The notes beneath the pieces were generated by a model. The model searched no databases and was not told the origin of the DNA. It saw nothing but the letters and a program-made list of their open reading frames with translations. A stretch of DNA of 64,000 nucleotides from Nigrospora sphaerica (Eukaryota; Ascomycota; Sordariomycetes; Amphisphaeriales; Apiosporaceae). The stretch is from NCBI GenBank assembly GCA_018287875.1, contig JAGVVL010000001.1, positions 124,001 to 188,000 on the forward strand, written 5' to 3'. Below are positions 11,159-23,100 of this stretch, in pieces (position 1 is the stretch's first letter; every line of letters starts with the position of its first letter). A program made the position numbers and the translations under genes.

Positions 11159-11527
11159 CTATCTTAGAATGACTACCTCCACATGACCCTGCGGAATTTC
11201 CTTTTCTATTTCATCGATGTCGTCATCTGTTGCGTCATCGGCCTTAGTCGCCGAGTCGATACGGAAACCCCGGCGGACAGTGCAAAGGCGAAACCCGTTC
11301 TGGGGGCCATGGCGGCCCGTCTGGTAGACGAAAAACAGCATAGGGGATTCGAGGACGCCGGTGGCACGGTTGCGATGGGGGTGCCGGTAGATGTGGAGAC
11401 GCACGGCGCCGGGCGCGTTAGAGATTTCGTCTAGGGGCCCTTCAGCAGCTATCTGCTGGAGAACAGAGGCCGGGAGGGGGTTCGCAGTGGTCACGACATG
11501 CGACTCCATAGCGGTGGATAAATGCAA
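11159..11527 (-). CDS. Small hypothetical protein (122 aa)
   Basis: A single uninterrupted minus-strand ORF starts at MHLSTAMES and ends in an acidic stretch (DDATDDDIDEIEKE) before its stop. The composition is balanced and soluble, with no signal peptide, membrane segment or domain I recognise. It lies about 130 bp downstream of the secreted-protein gene on the same strand. It could be a real small protein, a remnant of a larger gene or a chance ORF; only the length and protein-like composition favour it. Confidence 0.35.
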   Translation of the reverse strand: MHLSTAMESHVVTTANPLPASVLQQIAAEGPLDEISNAPGAVRLHIYRHPHRNRATGVLESPMLFFVYQTGRHGPQNGFRLCTVRRGFRIDSATKADDATDDDIDEIEKEIPQGHVEVVILR

Positions 11528-11656
11528 GTGGACAGGGTACGAGCTGAGAAAACCACCTTTACAACACCTTGGGGGTTTTTATTAATGTTTGAAATGCCCG
11601 CCTACACCGGAATAGGCTGATACTTACCGAGACGATGAATGGGACGAATACGGGCT

Positions 11657-12091
11657 TTAGTTAAAGCACTCTCCGTTTTCCATGTTACGCTTCTGAGCCT
11701 CGGCAGCGGTCTGGGGTAGCATTGGGGTGAGTGTGCGAATGCAGAAGTTAAAATGACCGGTACTTACGTAGCAGGTGGCCTTGTTCTTCTCCACGCAGAG
11801 GTACGACTTGCCGCCCTTGTTCTTGCAATTGTGTCCGCTGGCCCAGCCCTTGCTCTTGCTCTTCTGGCACTTTCCCTTGTACTTCTCCTTGTCTTTGCCG
11901 ATGAAGGCGTTGTTGCTGCAGTGTGTTTGGGCTCGCTGCTCGATGGGGCTGTCGGTTACGAGACCAGCTGCGTCGTCGGCCGCGGTGATGTTTTCGACGG
12001 GAAACGAGGCAACTTCGTCACGAGGGGCTACGATGGCGAAGGCGGAGGGGGCGAGGAGAAGGATGGAGATGATAGACTGAGAGAACTGCAT
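11657..12091 (-). CDS. Small secreted six-cysteine, lysine-rich protein (effector-like or antimicrobial-like)
   Basis: Exon 1 (12091-11768) and exon 2 (11710-11657) are joined by a 57-bp intron with GTAAGT and CAG ends, giving 125 residues. The first 20 residues form a clear signal peptide (MQFSQSIISILLLAPSAFA). An acidic pro-segment of about 35 residues follows, up to PIEQRAQ. The mature part of about 70 residues is rich in Lys and Gly and has six cysteines (THC, KGKC, GHNC, SYLC, ATCY, GECFN). Six cysteines in a short basic secreted protein usually form three disulphides, as in fungal effectors and small antifungal proteins. No specific family is identified and no activity is claimed. The start was chosen because the signal peptide begins exactly there; the frame stays open upstream but the leader is not protein-like. 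Confidence 0.75.
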   Translation of the reverse strand: MQFSQSIISILLLAPSAFAIVAPRDEVASFPVENITAADDAAGLVTDSPIEQRAQTHCSNNAFIGKDKEKYKGKCQKSKSKGWASGHNCKNKGGKSYLCVEKNKATCYVSTGHFNFCIRTLTPMLPQTAAEAQKRNMENGECFN

Positions 12092-14559
12092 TTCTGAAGA
12101 GTACGGGCTAGAAGCGCCTTTATAAGCTGCCTGGGGACAATAGCGGGGCAGGACTTCGAAAGGGTGACTAACGTGCGGGGCTAAAAAGGGTACTGGGAGA
12201 TGAGGCGAATGCGGAGAATGGGATGCTAAACTAATGATTACAGCCTCTACCACGGTTAGGACCTGCCTCTTTATAGTCTTCTGTACTATGAAGAAGGCCC
12301 ATTTTCGCTGAACACAGTCTCTTCTGAACCTCAACCTCGGGCGTGGAAAAACGTCTCACTGGACCTGCCGTGGCTCACCGAACCCACTCATTTAGGAAGG
12401 GGTTGTGATTTCGCATAGGCACGGCCCACGAAGCCGAGTCAACCGCCACACTCGCTGACGTGGACGAAATAAACTCCTCAGAAGCAGCAGATATTACGCG
12501 TCCCCTGCTGACCGTACGAAGGTTGCAATGCTTGTGTACCTATTCAGCTGTGGATTGCTGACAGGAGCGCCAAGCCTGCCATGCCTCAATTTCGTTACCT
12601 GTTACATCCTAGCCTGACAAACAAAGCCTTCCCGGCGGTTACCCACAATGCGATGGAAATATCTTGTGTTTCGATACGGCTCGGGAGTTGATAGAATGAG
12701 TACGCTGCCGTAAAGCAGGGGAGTTTAGTTACTGTAGTTATCTGAGTAAGCTGCACGTAATCCCAATTAGCAGAAGTAATGTGTCATTAAACCCAAGAAG
12801 CGACGGCTGGGAATCACAAATTACCTAGACCTAGGATGAAACGGTGGGGGCCGTAATGTATAAGAATTACTACGATGTTGCGTGGTAGTAAGCACACCCA
12901 CTACGTGCACCCCTGACCCCACACTTCCTTTTCTGTTTCCGACGTTGCAGGCTTACCTAACTGCGTCGACGTGGCACCGTTCTTAATACAACGACACTGT
13001 TTAGACTCAGCGTCGCGGGGCTTTATACCTACTATATAAATCTAACCCTAACTGCCACAACGACTGGTCAGGTCGTTAAACACAGTTAGATCTTGGCTGG
13101 CATGGGGGCATAATGTTTTATGGGTCCGCCAAGAGCTTTGAGGCGGGGTATCCGTAACTCAAGCACAACGTACCCTAGGACTAGAGGGCAGGAGGGGCAA
13201 CGGGGCATGGCAGCTCCTGCACTGATTTCCCGGAGCTGATGTTCTCACCCCACCCTCGGCCTGCACGGTTAAGATCGGGCAAGGGTAGACAAATGTCGCA
13301 GGGAAGCCCTCCCTCCGGCCACCTCCAGACTATTTCGATTACGTGGCGCAGCGACTAACCTTTGGAGAAGCCACACAGCGTGGGCAGTACTTTGGGTCGA
13401 GAAAATGACGCTTCCGATCTAGAGCACCTAAGCAGCGCTCCCTAGTGATAAATCGCGGCCGCACGTTCCATCGTGTTTAATATCGTGAGGCTGTTGTTAG
13501 GGCGTTTTGCCTGGCACTGCGATTGGCGTAGAAACGAGGGTATCGCGAGGCTCGTTGACGCTGTAAATGGCGCTGCAGCTGTTGCTGTCCACTGTATATT
13601 ATATTGCAGGGTCGTATTTACTCTCTTGAGGTTACGCGCTGCGCCACGTGCTCGGAATGGAACGTGGTCGGAATAGAGCTTTTCGCTTCGCAGTTGACCC
13701 GTGTAATGGTGTATATGTATATGTATATGTATGTTTTATTCGTCTTGAGGCCGCCGCGGAAGGCGGTGGCCACTGCGTCCCCAAGGGGACACTAGACGTG
13801 ACTAGCACGTTTCTAGGTAGGTACATTCTACCACCCCGTCTTTCCTGTGTAGCCTTGCTTTGCCACGTTGTCTGAATCACGCCATGCTCTTCGTTCGCGA
13901 CTTCCTGTGTAATGGTAGGCGAGTATGAACGGGATGGCGCTTATTCAACGCCGAAGGGGCTGTCCGGAGTGGAACAATCAACGCATGTCCCTACGAAAGT
14001 CTGGCAAACCAGCCGGCGCAATTCTCAATCGCTCGCCGCCAGCCAAGGCTTGCCCACCCATCCTAGAAGCACACAATCACGTTTGTTTGTTCCCTTCCTG
14101 CTCTCCCCAGCGACTTGTCCCTCTCAGTACCGCCCGAAATGCTGTCCCTCTCCAACACAAACTACTGTCGAGTAAACAAAATCGAGGAGGTGACCACTCC
14201 TAAAGAGAACGTTCCAAAAAAAAACCTCTAGAGCCATGGCGCCTACAAGCTAGTCTTTTTATGTTAGCCGATTCGAACCGAGAGTATCTTTGCAGGCTGA
14301 TGAGACGGGATCGCAGCCAATGCGTTCTGCTATAGCTTTCAACGGTATCTCTACCATGTAGACTTCAGTGAATACCACTGCCATACACTTCGACTTCCTT
14401 AAAAATTCCACGCAGACTGTGCTAGCGTAAACACTGTCTTACTTGGGTAAGTCAACCTCTTGCATCCGCCGTCACCGTCTATGTGGCCTGGGTTGACCCT
14501 ATCCGTTACGTTAGTCTTTGCCCTTGTCTTTGCCTAACTTAAGTGACTTCATGGGACGC
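12092..14559. other. Gene-free stretch of about 2.5 kb
   Basis: I see no supported gene. ORFs at 13473-14203 overlap in several frames and have no recognisable content. A GTATAT microsatellite lies at about 13711-13733. Composition is near balanced, with patches of TA enrichment, for example around 13020-13060. Confidence 0.5.
13711..13733. repeat. GTATAT microsatellite
   Basis: About four tandem copies of GTATAT (TATATG) inside the gene-free stretch. Confidence 0.8.
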
Positions 14560-15870
14560 AGATGATCCGATTTCTTACGCGTTCTCCGTCTTGGTATCTT
14601 CGTTCGGCTGGGGATTCGCGCAAACACTCGGATAATTGATCATCTTTTGTACCTTGCAGTGTGTTTTGACCTGTGGATTATATGTATTGAGACTCATTCT
14701 GTCGCTAGACATCAGCAGCCCGAAGACATGACCACTGATATCTGGGCTCTTTGGTGCCACATTCGCCGTTACTGGCATTCCGAGTCCGGATTTGATGCAT
14801 TCTAACCAAGAAAACGTCCTCGCGCTGGATCTTATGAGTCAAGTACGTGTCTGTAACACGCTTTAGCCAACCTGGTGGTGGTTGCCTCCGTTTTATTTTC
14901 GAGATATTGGATGATTATCAGATACGTAGCGTCCTGTGCGAATTACTCGTCATGCTAGCCTTTACGGTCGCCGCATCGCGAGACTACCCAATGAGCATAA
15001 GGCTCGCAAGCAAATTGCAAATTTTGATGTAGTCGGAGTTCTTCTTTTCCTCGGTGCGGCCTTGTTGGTGGTATTCAGCGTGGGAGAATGAGATAGCAGG
15101 AGATGTGTATGGAGCAGCGCAGTTCTGCTGGCGTTGGCTGCCTATGCTGGCTAACACTTTCCAGTTGGGGATGGTGGCTTTCACTTCCGTACCACCGAGC
15201 GTAAACGAGATGGTATTCAGTCGATTGATTTACCCTACTAGTATCTTCACTCACCGTATCATGTTGACTTGAATCACGTACGTTAGTCACGCGTCGCAAG
15301 TAACGGGGGGCGCACATCACAGTCCTAACGAGAATCTAATGCCAATATGTTTCTGGGTTTAATTCTCTTCGTTGTTCATTTCAGCCTTCCCTTCTGCAAC
15401 TATATCGTCGACTTTGACAGCCCTGTATCCACCAGTGTCCGTCTGTTTCCCGTACTCGGAGCTCTAGCTGTGGGGTCATTCTGCGGTGGTGCCGCGAACG
15501 ACAAAGTGAACCGTACCTTTCGCACTTTTGTCCTCGGGACCGCTCTGAATATCATAGGTGTGGGTCTGCTGTCCACTTTAGGACCAAGCCAGGGAGTCAA
15601 GAAGAAACTTGTGGCTTCGATTCCTCGTAAGCTCCATCGTATGAGGATTCTACACTGATTGAACGCCCCTCCCCAAAAGCAAACAATAGCTGTGGCTCGA
15701 GGCATTGTGAATTTGATGGACAGTTTTGGTGTCGCTGCGACGAACTCCTTTTGCGCCTGGAGGCGCACAGCTCCCTCCCCGGGTCCCATCCGAACGCAAA
15801 CTGGACAGCTCTGTACTTCACCGACCGTAATGACAGTCGTCACCCGATCCAGGGGAAAGCTATTAAATTT
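14560..15870 (+). pseudogene. Broken MFS multidrug-type transporter
   Basis: Pieces of a 14-helix MFS drug transporter occur in order on the plus strand but in different frames. FAFPD-like sequence near 14970 gives way after a frame change to NFDVVGVLLFLGAALLVVFS (15023-15085). A stop-ridden segment follows to about 15330. Then an open stretch at 15347-15600 has NMFLGLILFVVHFSLPF, FPVLGALAVGSFCGGAAN and GVGLLSTLGPS, and fainter remnants continue to about 15870. Frameshifts and in-frame stops that no plausible intron removes make it a pseudogene. Transporters of this type export toxins or antibiotics. Its upstream limit is uncertain. Confidence 0.65.
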
Positions 15871-17204
15871 GCGCACTCTGATGCATTAAGAGTTACGATG
15901 CGGGTCTGTGTATACCGGGAATCGGCTGCGCTCCTGTCAAATCTTTTAATAGACTTATCTCATTACTTAGCCAAAAGATGCATTCCCCCCCAAAGTATCG
16001 TTCTCTCTCAAACCAGTCTTGGCCACCGCGAGAGAGCAAATCCAATTCTACCACAATACTAACCCAATTCCGTGGTGTTAAAGGGTGATCGGATGCTGCA
16101 GGTTTTCTCCAGTAACCATGCCAGCACGGGACGACCTTCACTCGACGTCAGCCGGAGAACTTTGGATCGGCTATTATAACCAGAAGCCACGGCTCCGACC
16201 GTCAAATTATCCCCCCTTGGCTATAGCTGTACCCTCACCCTGTCTTTGGCTGTAGTGAGGGTTGAAAACGTCGTCGTCTCGAGCAGTGGCAGCAACCGAC
16301 ACGCGACTACATAGAAGCCGTGTCCTGTCCTCCAGCGACGGAGAACGGAAACGGAACGAGGACATGAGAATGCGGGGCTTCTAGGCGCGTGCTTGCTTCC
16401 GCCGCGTTTTGCCGCCCCAGACACGATTACTCAGCCTACGACGCCCGCGAACCCCGTCCATGCTGCCGCCGGCACGAATCATCGTCTTCATGCAGCGATT
16501 CAGTAACGCCAAACTCATACACCGCGATCCCAGCCGGAACGTGTCCTCACGCATATATTAGACACGTTTACCACATAGCGTACACACTCACATTGTGTGT
16601 CAAGGTGAGAGGATAAACGAATAGCTGCCGTGGGTAAGGTCCAGGAGCTCGCGCGCCGGAAGCCCTACAGCGAGGTCGACCAGGTAGGAAGGGGCGCTGA
16701 ACGACTACTATGCCTGCAGCGGGGCCGGCAATGCCAGCAGCCAGGTCAATTGACACGGAGATGAGTCTTCAGCCGCCCGGCCCATTCCACGGTAAGTTAG
16801 ACCACCACTGCTCGGGCCACCTAAAAAGTATCACCAACCTCAACAACCCCAACACAGTCACTAATAAATAGCACGGTAACCAGCGCTCGTAAAAATGAAT
16901 AGAATATACCATTCTACTCCTTCTTTAATTGCGCATCTTATAACATGTTGTCCGACTACGAAAAAAAGCTGCGTGTAGCCGTTAAAGCCCACTGAAATGG
17001 CCTATCTATGTAAGCCGCGGCCATTAGATATAGAGTATCTAGAACCACCTTACAACGCTATATAAACGGCGATATTTCACGCTATAATGCCTCTTAAAAG
17101 TGTTAGAACTTATTCTTAACTGCTGAGCGCTTTTTAATACGTTAAGTCAAGTTATAAACTAAGCTAGGCTATACTCCTCCACACTTAAGGTTCTGTCTAT
17201 TCGC
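15871..17204. other. Gene-free stretch leading into the transposon block
   Basis: No supported gene. Short ORFs near 16221-16756 have no recognisable content. From about 16860 the sequence becomes AT-rich and RIP-like. Confidence 0.5.
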
Positions 17205-17206
17205 TA

Positions 17207-19068
17207 ACGTGGGTGTCGGGTGAGTGGCGCAGGCGGGTGAGTGGCGCACTTCCAGCTAAAATTCGTTACTTCAACTTTAAAACACTACATCTCCACAAAC
17301 AAACATAGAGAACGTATCTAAAGAGGGTCAGATGGTTCTTGCTATTCAAGCACTCTAGAAAGACCCTTATTTAACCCGCCGAGCCGCTATAACAATCTAT
17401 AACGTCCCGGAAACTACCCTACGTCGAAGAATAGCCGGTACACACGCTAAGCAAGATACCCGCCCTAAGTCAGCTCGATTAACCGAACTAAAAGAGAAGA
17501 CGCTTATCAAATACATACTAGACTTAGATACGCGAGGGTTTACGCCGCGACTTTGTGATATAAAAGATATAGCTAATATTATTGCCAAGTCGCGCGACGC
17601 GTCACGTGTTGGTATATGTTAGGCCTTAAGCTTTGTTAAGCGATAACCGGACCTCCGAACGCGTTTCTTTTACGTATACGACTAGTAGAGGGCCCTCTAC
17701 AAAGATCCTAAGAAATTCGCGGGCTATTTCGCGCTTTTCGCGAACCTGAAGGCTAAGTACGGTATCTAAGACAAGGATATTTACAACTTCGATAAGACCG
17801 GCTTTATGATGGGCCAAATCATGTCCTCAATAGTCGTGACCGATACCGATTACAGCAGAAAGCGAAAAAAAAGTCCAGCCTGGTAATCGCGAATAGGTTA
17901 CCGTAATCCAGGGCGTCTGTTCCGATAGTTAGTGTATCCCGCCGTTCATCGTGGTAAAGGGCGCCTACCACCTCGCCAATTGGTACGCCGACAGCACCCT
18001 CCCACGTAACTAAGTAATTAAACCGACCTAGAATAGATAGACCGATAACAAGACTAGCCTAGATTAGATTCGGCATTTTAATAAACACACGTCGTCGCAT
18101 GTAACAAGCCGATATCGTTTATTAGTAATCGATAGGCACGAGAGCTATATTTTAACCGAATTTTAAGCTTTCTATAAAGAGAAGGACATCGTGGCGGTCT
18201 CTATACCTCCACACTTATCGTATCTACTCTAGCTACTTAACTTTAGGTGTTTCAGCCTATTAAAGCGGGCGTACAGTTACGAAATCGAAGGGTTTATAAA
18301 GTTACTTGTTAACTATATCACTAAGGCCGAGTTTTTAATCGCCTTTTAAGCCGTATTTATAAAGGTTTTTATACCGAATAATATTAAGGCTGGATTCTTA
18401 AGAGCCAGCTTAGTGCCTTTAAATCCGGAAAGAGTGCTCGCAAAGCTGGATATAAAGTTATCGACACCTTTGCCCACTGGAAGCCTTCCGGCCACAAGCA
18501 TCCTATAGGCCTCTTAGACGCCGTAAAACCTAACCAAGGCGACTTTGTAAACTAATTTTATTAAGAATCGAGTCTGTTATCACTAAGGAAGCTCTTTAAC
18601 ACCGATTTTATCAGCAGTTAACTAGTTTACAAAGGGTGCGATAGCGATAATATACGAGGTCGCTCTTTTATAAGCGGAGGTTAAGACTCTTTAAGAGGCG
18701 AATTCCAGCCTTGCAAAACGTCGGAGAGTAAAAAAGACTCGTCTATAGCAAGGAGAAACACTCGAGATTAACGAGGCTTAAGATCTTTTAGATTAAAAAG
18801 ACGTCGATACGCAGTTAAGAGAGGAAACGCGTATAAGGAGCGGTCGGGTAACGAGGTCAGAACCGCACGGGCAGCGATGTGGCATCTGCGGAATAGCCGG
18901 ACATAATACGCGAACATATGAAATGAATACAGAAATATCTGAAGAGCCGGAATCTGATTAGTTTGAATTGATTTAAGGCGTTACAGTTAGGTAATCGATT
19001 GATTTATCGTGAAGATTCCCTTTAGATGCGCTACTCACCCGCCTGCGCCACTCACCCGACACCTACGT
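17207..19068 (+). mobile_element. Fot1/Pogo-type DNA transposon, RIP-decayed, 1862 bp
   Basis: Terminal inverted repeats of about 41 bp begin ACGTGGGTGTCGGGTGAGTG on the left and match the reverse complement of the right end (19028-19068) with only a few transitions. Each TIR carries two copies of GGGTGAGTGGCGC. TA dinucleotides flank both ends (17205-17206, 19069-19070), as expected for the Tc1/mariner superfamily. The interior encodes a broken Pogo-type transposase. Confidence 0.85.
17330..18960 (+). pseudogene. Fot1/Pogo (DDE_1) transposase, RIP-inactivated
   Basis: The translated plus strand shows an N-terminal helix-turn-helix region (IYNVPETTLRRRIAGTHAKQ), then TRFFYVYD, DPKKFAGYFALF and the catalytic block DIYNFDKTGFMMG near 17785-17815. 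In the family this block reads 'DETGF'; here the Glu codon has become Lys by a G-to-A change. Many TAG/TAA stops of the same transition type interrupt the frame. The protein would have cut and pasted the element at TA sites but cannot be made. Confidence 0.8.
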
Positions 19069-19090
19069 TATAAGGCTATCCTAAGCTTTA

Positions 19091-19812
19091 AGTTAGGTGA
19101 CCCCCATTTGGCCACCCCTCACTTTTGGCCACCCTTAGCTTGACCGTATTAAAATCAATCTTATCACTTCAACCGACTATATATTCTTAATTTATAATAA
19201 CTATAATATAAGAACCAGCCTTACTTAGGCTTTCGCTATCGCTCTCTTTATTTAGACTACTTTTAGCCTCTCTAGCTATTAACTAAGCCTGGTGGATGTC
19301 TTCAATGTTCGCGAACTTCGAATTAGGGCTCAAATCCATCTTCTTTCTCTTCCTTGGTTTAAAAATCTGAATTCTAGCTTCGAGAGCCTGAATTTGTATT
19401 TAAGCAGTAGCCAATTGGATATTTGTCTTATTAAAGGCCTTTTAAATCTTCCGGAAAAGTAGCCGTTAAGTATTTAAGTGTTCCGTTAGCTGGTTCGAAA
19501 GCTGTACTTAGTTCTTGAAGTCCGACGTCTTTAGAGTAGAATAAACCACTATAGAGGTATTGGATTTCTTTTTAGGTGTTGAGAAGACTCTATTTAAGTG
19601 AGATTGCTTTGATTTTATCGTGCTAAGTGTTATTTAGTGTGCATTTTATACTAAATTCTGACTGAGAAGCGGCTTAGCTATACTCACCGGCTAGAGACCG
19701 GCGGCTTTCTATCTATTCTGGATATTTTAACTATTAAGTCCGTTAATTAAGTTAAAAATCCGAGCTCTTTCCAGTACGCCGATTTTAAAGACCTAAAAAC
19801 GGCTAAATCAAG
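19091..19812 (-). pseudogene. Fot1/Pogo transposase, C-terminal part, displaced by insertion
   Basis: Minus-strand remnant with multiple stops. It is the continuation of the transposase interrupted at the AGGTT target site (19813-19817 and 25644-25648). Confidence 0.6.
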
Positions 19813-19817
19813 AGGTT

Positions 19818-20106
19818 TGTCAAGGAGCGGGCAGGCAGGCGGATAACGGAGTCGATTCAGGTTCTATGCTACAGGTCCAGGTTCCTATTCTGTCGGTACA
19901 GGTCAGGCTTGGTGGACAGGACGTAGCTTGAAGAGCTACAACTGAAGTCTCCTCGGTCGCAGACTTCTTATCTAAATCCCCAACGGAGGTCCGTACCGAG
20001 CGGTCTTGACAGAACTCCATCACGGGACGACTAATCCGTAGCCAGTTTAGGATGTCTCAGAGGCTGCCCTGTGCCGGTACGGTCTGTCACGGTCCACCCC
20101 GTGACA
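19818..20106 (-). repeat. 3' LTR of the chromovirus
   Basis: 289 bp, identical by eye to 25355-25643. A chance 67-residue ORF inside it recurs in every LTR copy and is not taken as a gene. Confidence 0.9.
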
Positions 20107-20160
20107 GTACTCCCCTCCTCAAGGCGGAGTTCCATCGACGCGGTTCTGAAGGGCGGACGG

Positions 20161-23100
20161 CTAAGCCTTCCGTAGGCTAATAGGTCTCGGTTTCTCTGGG
20201 TATCTTCGGTGGAAGTTTGCCACTACCTCGCTGGCGTTAGCGACGTATTCCGCAGGCTCCTCGGTTGGTTGGTCGTATCCAGCCCACTTCACGGTGTATT
20301 TTAAGCGGGAACCTCGGCCTCCGCCTCGGTTGTCTAGACGGGAATCCAGGATGTCTTCGACTTCGAACTCTTCGACGCCGTCGACCTCTATAGGCGGCGG
20401 CGGTGGTTGCACTTGACCGGGGGCAGGATCGTCAGGATCAGGACGGAGTAGGCTAACATGGAATACCGGGTGATTTCTCATAGACGGGGGTAGGTTTAAC
20501 TGGTAGGCGTACGGGCTCACAACCTTCGTAATGGTGAAGGGTCCAAGTTGCTTCCAATCGAGTTTCTTTTGAGGGCGTTTCGTCCGTATGTTTCGGGCAT
20601 CAAGCCAGACTTTCTGGCCTACTTGGTATCGGCGGGCGGGGCGCCTCTTACGGTTGGCATATTCCTCATTGCGGGCTTGCGCTAAACAGATCTCAGACTT
20701 CAACATCTCGTGGACTTCCTGAATCTTCTGGGCGACGCGCTCGGCATCTAGGGCGGCGGGGGTGCGGTCGGGGTCCAGTGGTTCAAACCCGATCCTCGGA
20801 TGGAACCCGTAGTTCGCGAAGAACGGTGTAGTCTTAATGCTCTCATTTAGGGCATTATTTAACGCGAATTCAGCTAAGGGGAGCCAGCGGCTCCAATCGT
20901 CTTGTAAGTACGACACTTGGGCGCGGAGGTACTGTTCTAAGAACGAGTTCGCTCGTTCAGTCTGGCCATCGGTTTCGGGGTGAAAGGCAGTCGATAGCAG
21001 GCTCTGAATACCTAGTCGGTGGGTTAGGTGTTCCCAGAAGCGTCCCACGAATTGGGGACCTCGGTCGGAGATTACGGTTCTCGGTAAACCGTGCAGTTTC
21101 CAGACGTTATTTAGGTATAGGCGCGCGACCTCGTCGGCGCCACAGGTGTCTCGGCAGGCGATGAAGTGTTTCATCTTCGTTAAGCGGCAGACCACGACTA
21201 AGATAGCGTCGTAGCCGTCACTCTTCGGTAAGTGTACGACGAAGTCCATCGAAATGTCTTGCCATGCTCGTTCGGGTACGGGCAGCGGGCGGAGCACCCC
21301 TTGCTTAGCTTCGCGGGAAGAAGTGGTCCGGCGGCAGGTGTGACAGTTGTTAGTCCATTGCTCCACGAAGGCGTACATCCGCGGCCAGTAGTAGTCTCGG
21401 GACAGGGTCTCGTATGTGCGGGCTCTTTTTAGGTGTCCAGCCACGGCAGTGTCATGGTCAGCTCGTTCCTCGCACTCGGCAAGGGAGATTAAGGGGTGGC
21501 GGGGTTTTCCGGTGCGCAGTGCCTTTAAGATGGAGTGAACGGTCTCGTCCGACTCGTATCCTCGGGTCATGAGGTTCTGAATAGCTGGCGGCAGTAATGG
21601 GGCGTGGCGTTCTTGTCGTAGAGATGGTGTAATAGCAGGCCGGGGGTCTGGGTCGACGGCGCTTAGTTCTAGGGGACGGCCAGGAGCGGATTGCGATCTA
21701 GTTACGGCGTTGGCTCGGGTCGGGCTTTCCTCGAAGCGGACTGATTTCCTTTGCGGTTCGAAGTTCTCTTTCTTTAGGACGACTCTACTCTGGTGTAGCA
21801 GTCGTTCATCCCCCTCTTTAGGTAGGTCCTCTGACCTCCTGGTCAGGGCGTCGGGTTTTATTCCTTGCTTCCCAGGTCGGTATATGATCTTAAAGTTAAA
21901 GCGAGATAAGAATTCAGACCATCTTGCTTGTCGGCGGTTTAGCAACTTTGTCGTTGTGAAGTATTCCAGGTTCCGGTGGTCGGTGATGACCCTAATCGGC
22001 GACAGCGCGCCTTCTAGTTCAGGGCGCCATTCTTCGAAGCAACGAATGATGGCTAGAAGTTCCTTATCGTAGATCTCGTAGTTACACTCTGTCGAAGAGT
22101 GCTTTTTTAAGAAGAAGGCAACCGGGCGTAAAATTCCGTCGTCTCCGTACTGTGACAGCACACCAGCAGAGACGTAGTCCGAGGCATCGGTCTCTAAAAT
22201 CACTTCTTTCTCCCAGTCGAAGGGAGCTAGGATCGGGGCCGATGTGAACGCGTTCTTTAACGCAACGAATGCATTCTCACATTCTTCCGTCTAAGCGAAC
22301 TCAACCCCTTTCCTTGTGAGGTTGACTAGCGGGGCAACAATCTTCGAAAAGTCTCGGATGAACCTGCGGTAGAAGTTCCCAAAGCCGATAAACGCTTGTA
22401 TATCGGTTAAGCAGGACGGGGTGGCCCAGTTCTTAACTGTCTCAATCTTAGCGGGGTCCATACGTAGGCCATCGCGGCCAACAATCATCCCTAGGAACGT
22501 GGTCTCAGTTTTAAAGAATTCGCACTTCGACATTTTCGCGAATAGGCCGGCTTCTCTTAATGCTTGAAGCACCCTTCGTAGGTGTTCGACGTGTTCCTCG
22601 CGGGTCCGGCTATAAATCAGGATGTCGTCCAGGTACGCAGTGCAGCAGATGTCCAGGTGGTGTCGTAAGGTATCGTTAATAAACCTCTGGAATGTGGCAG
22701 GGGCTCCAGTCAGTCCGAAAGGCATAACTAACGACTCGAATAAGCCAAAACGGGTGCGGAATGCGGTCAGGTATTCTTGTCCCTCTTTAACTCTGATCTC
22801 GTTAAATGCCGCAATGATGTCGACCTTAGAGAAATACTTCATTCCCTTTAGGTTATTTAAGGTCTCCTTAACTAGGGGCAGCGGGTAACGGTCCTTAATA
22901 GTGATGTTGTTTAGGGCGCGGTAGTCGACACAGAAACGGAGCCCTCCTCCAGGCTTCTTAACGAACAGGACAGGGGACGCGGCCGGGGACGAGCTGGGTC
23001 GGACAAACCCTTTCCGGAGATTCTCTTGTAGCCACTCTTTTAGTGCGGCCAGTTCTTCGCGGGATATAGCGTATAGGGGTCCGAAGGGGGGCATTTTCCC

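Noticed and set aside
12117..12126. CTTATAAAGG as a TATA box for the six-cysteine protein
   Set aside because: It is only 26 bp before the start codon, leaving almost no room for a transcript leader.
19820..20023. 67-residue ORF in the chromovirus LTR, recurring at 25357-25560 and 42523-42726
   Set aside because: It recurs only because the LTR recurs. It lies antisense or sense depending on the copy and has no recognisable protein content.
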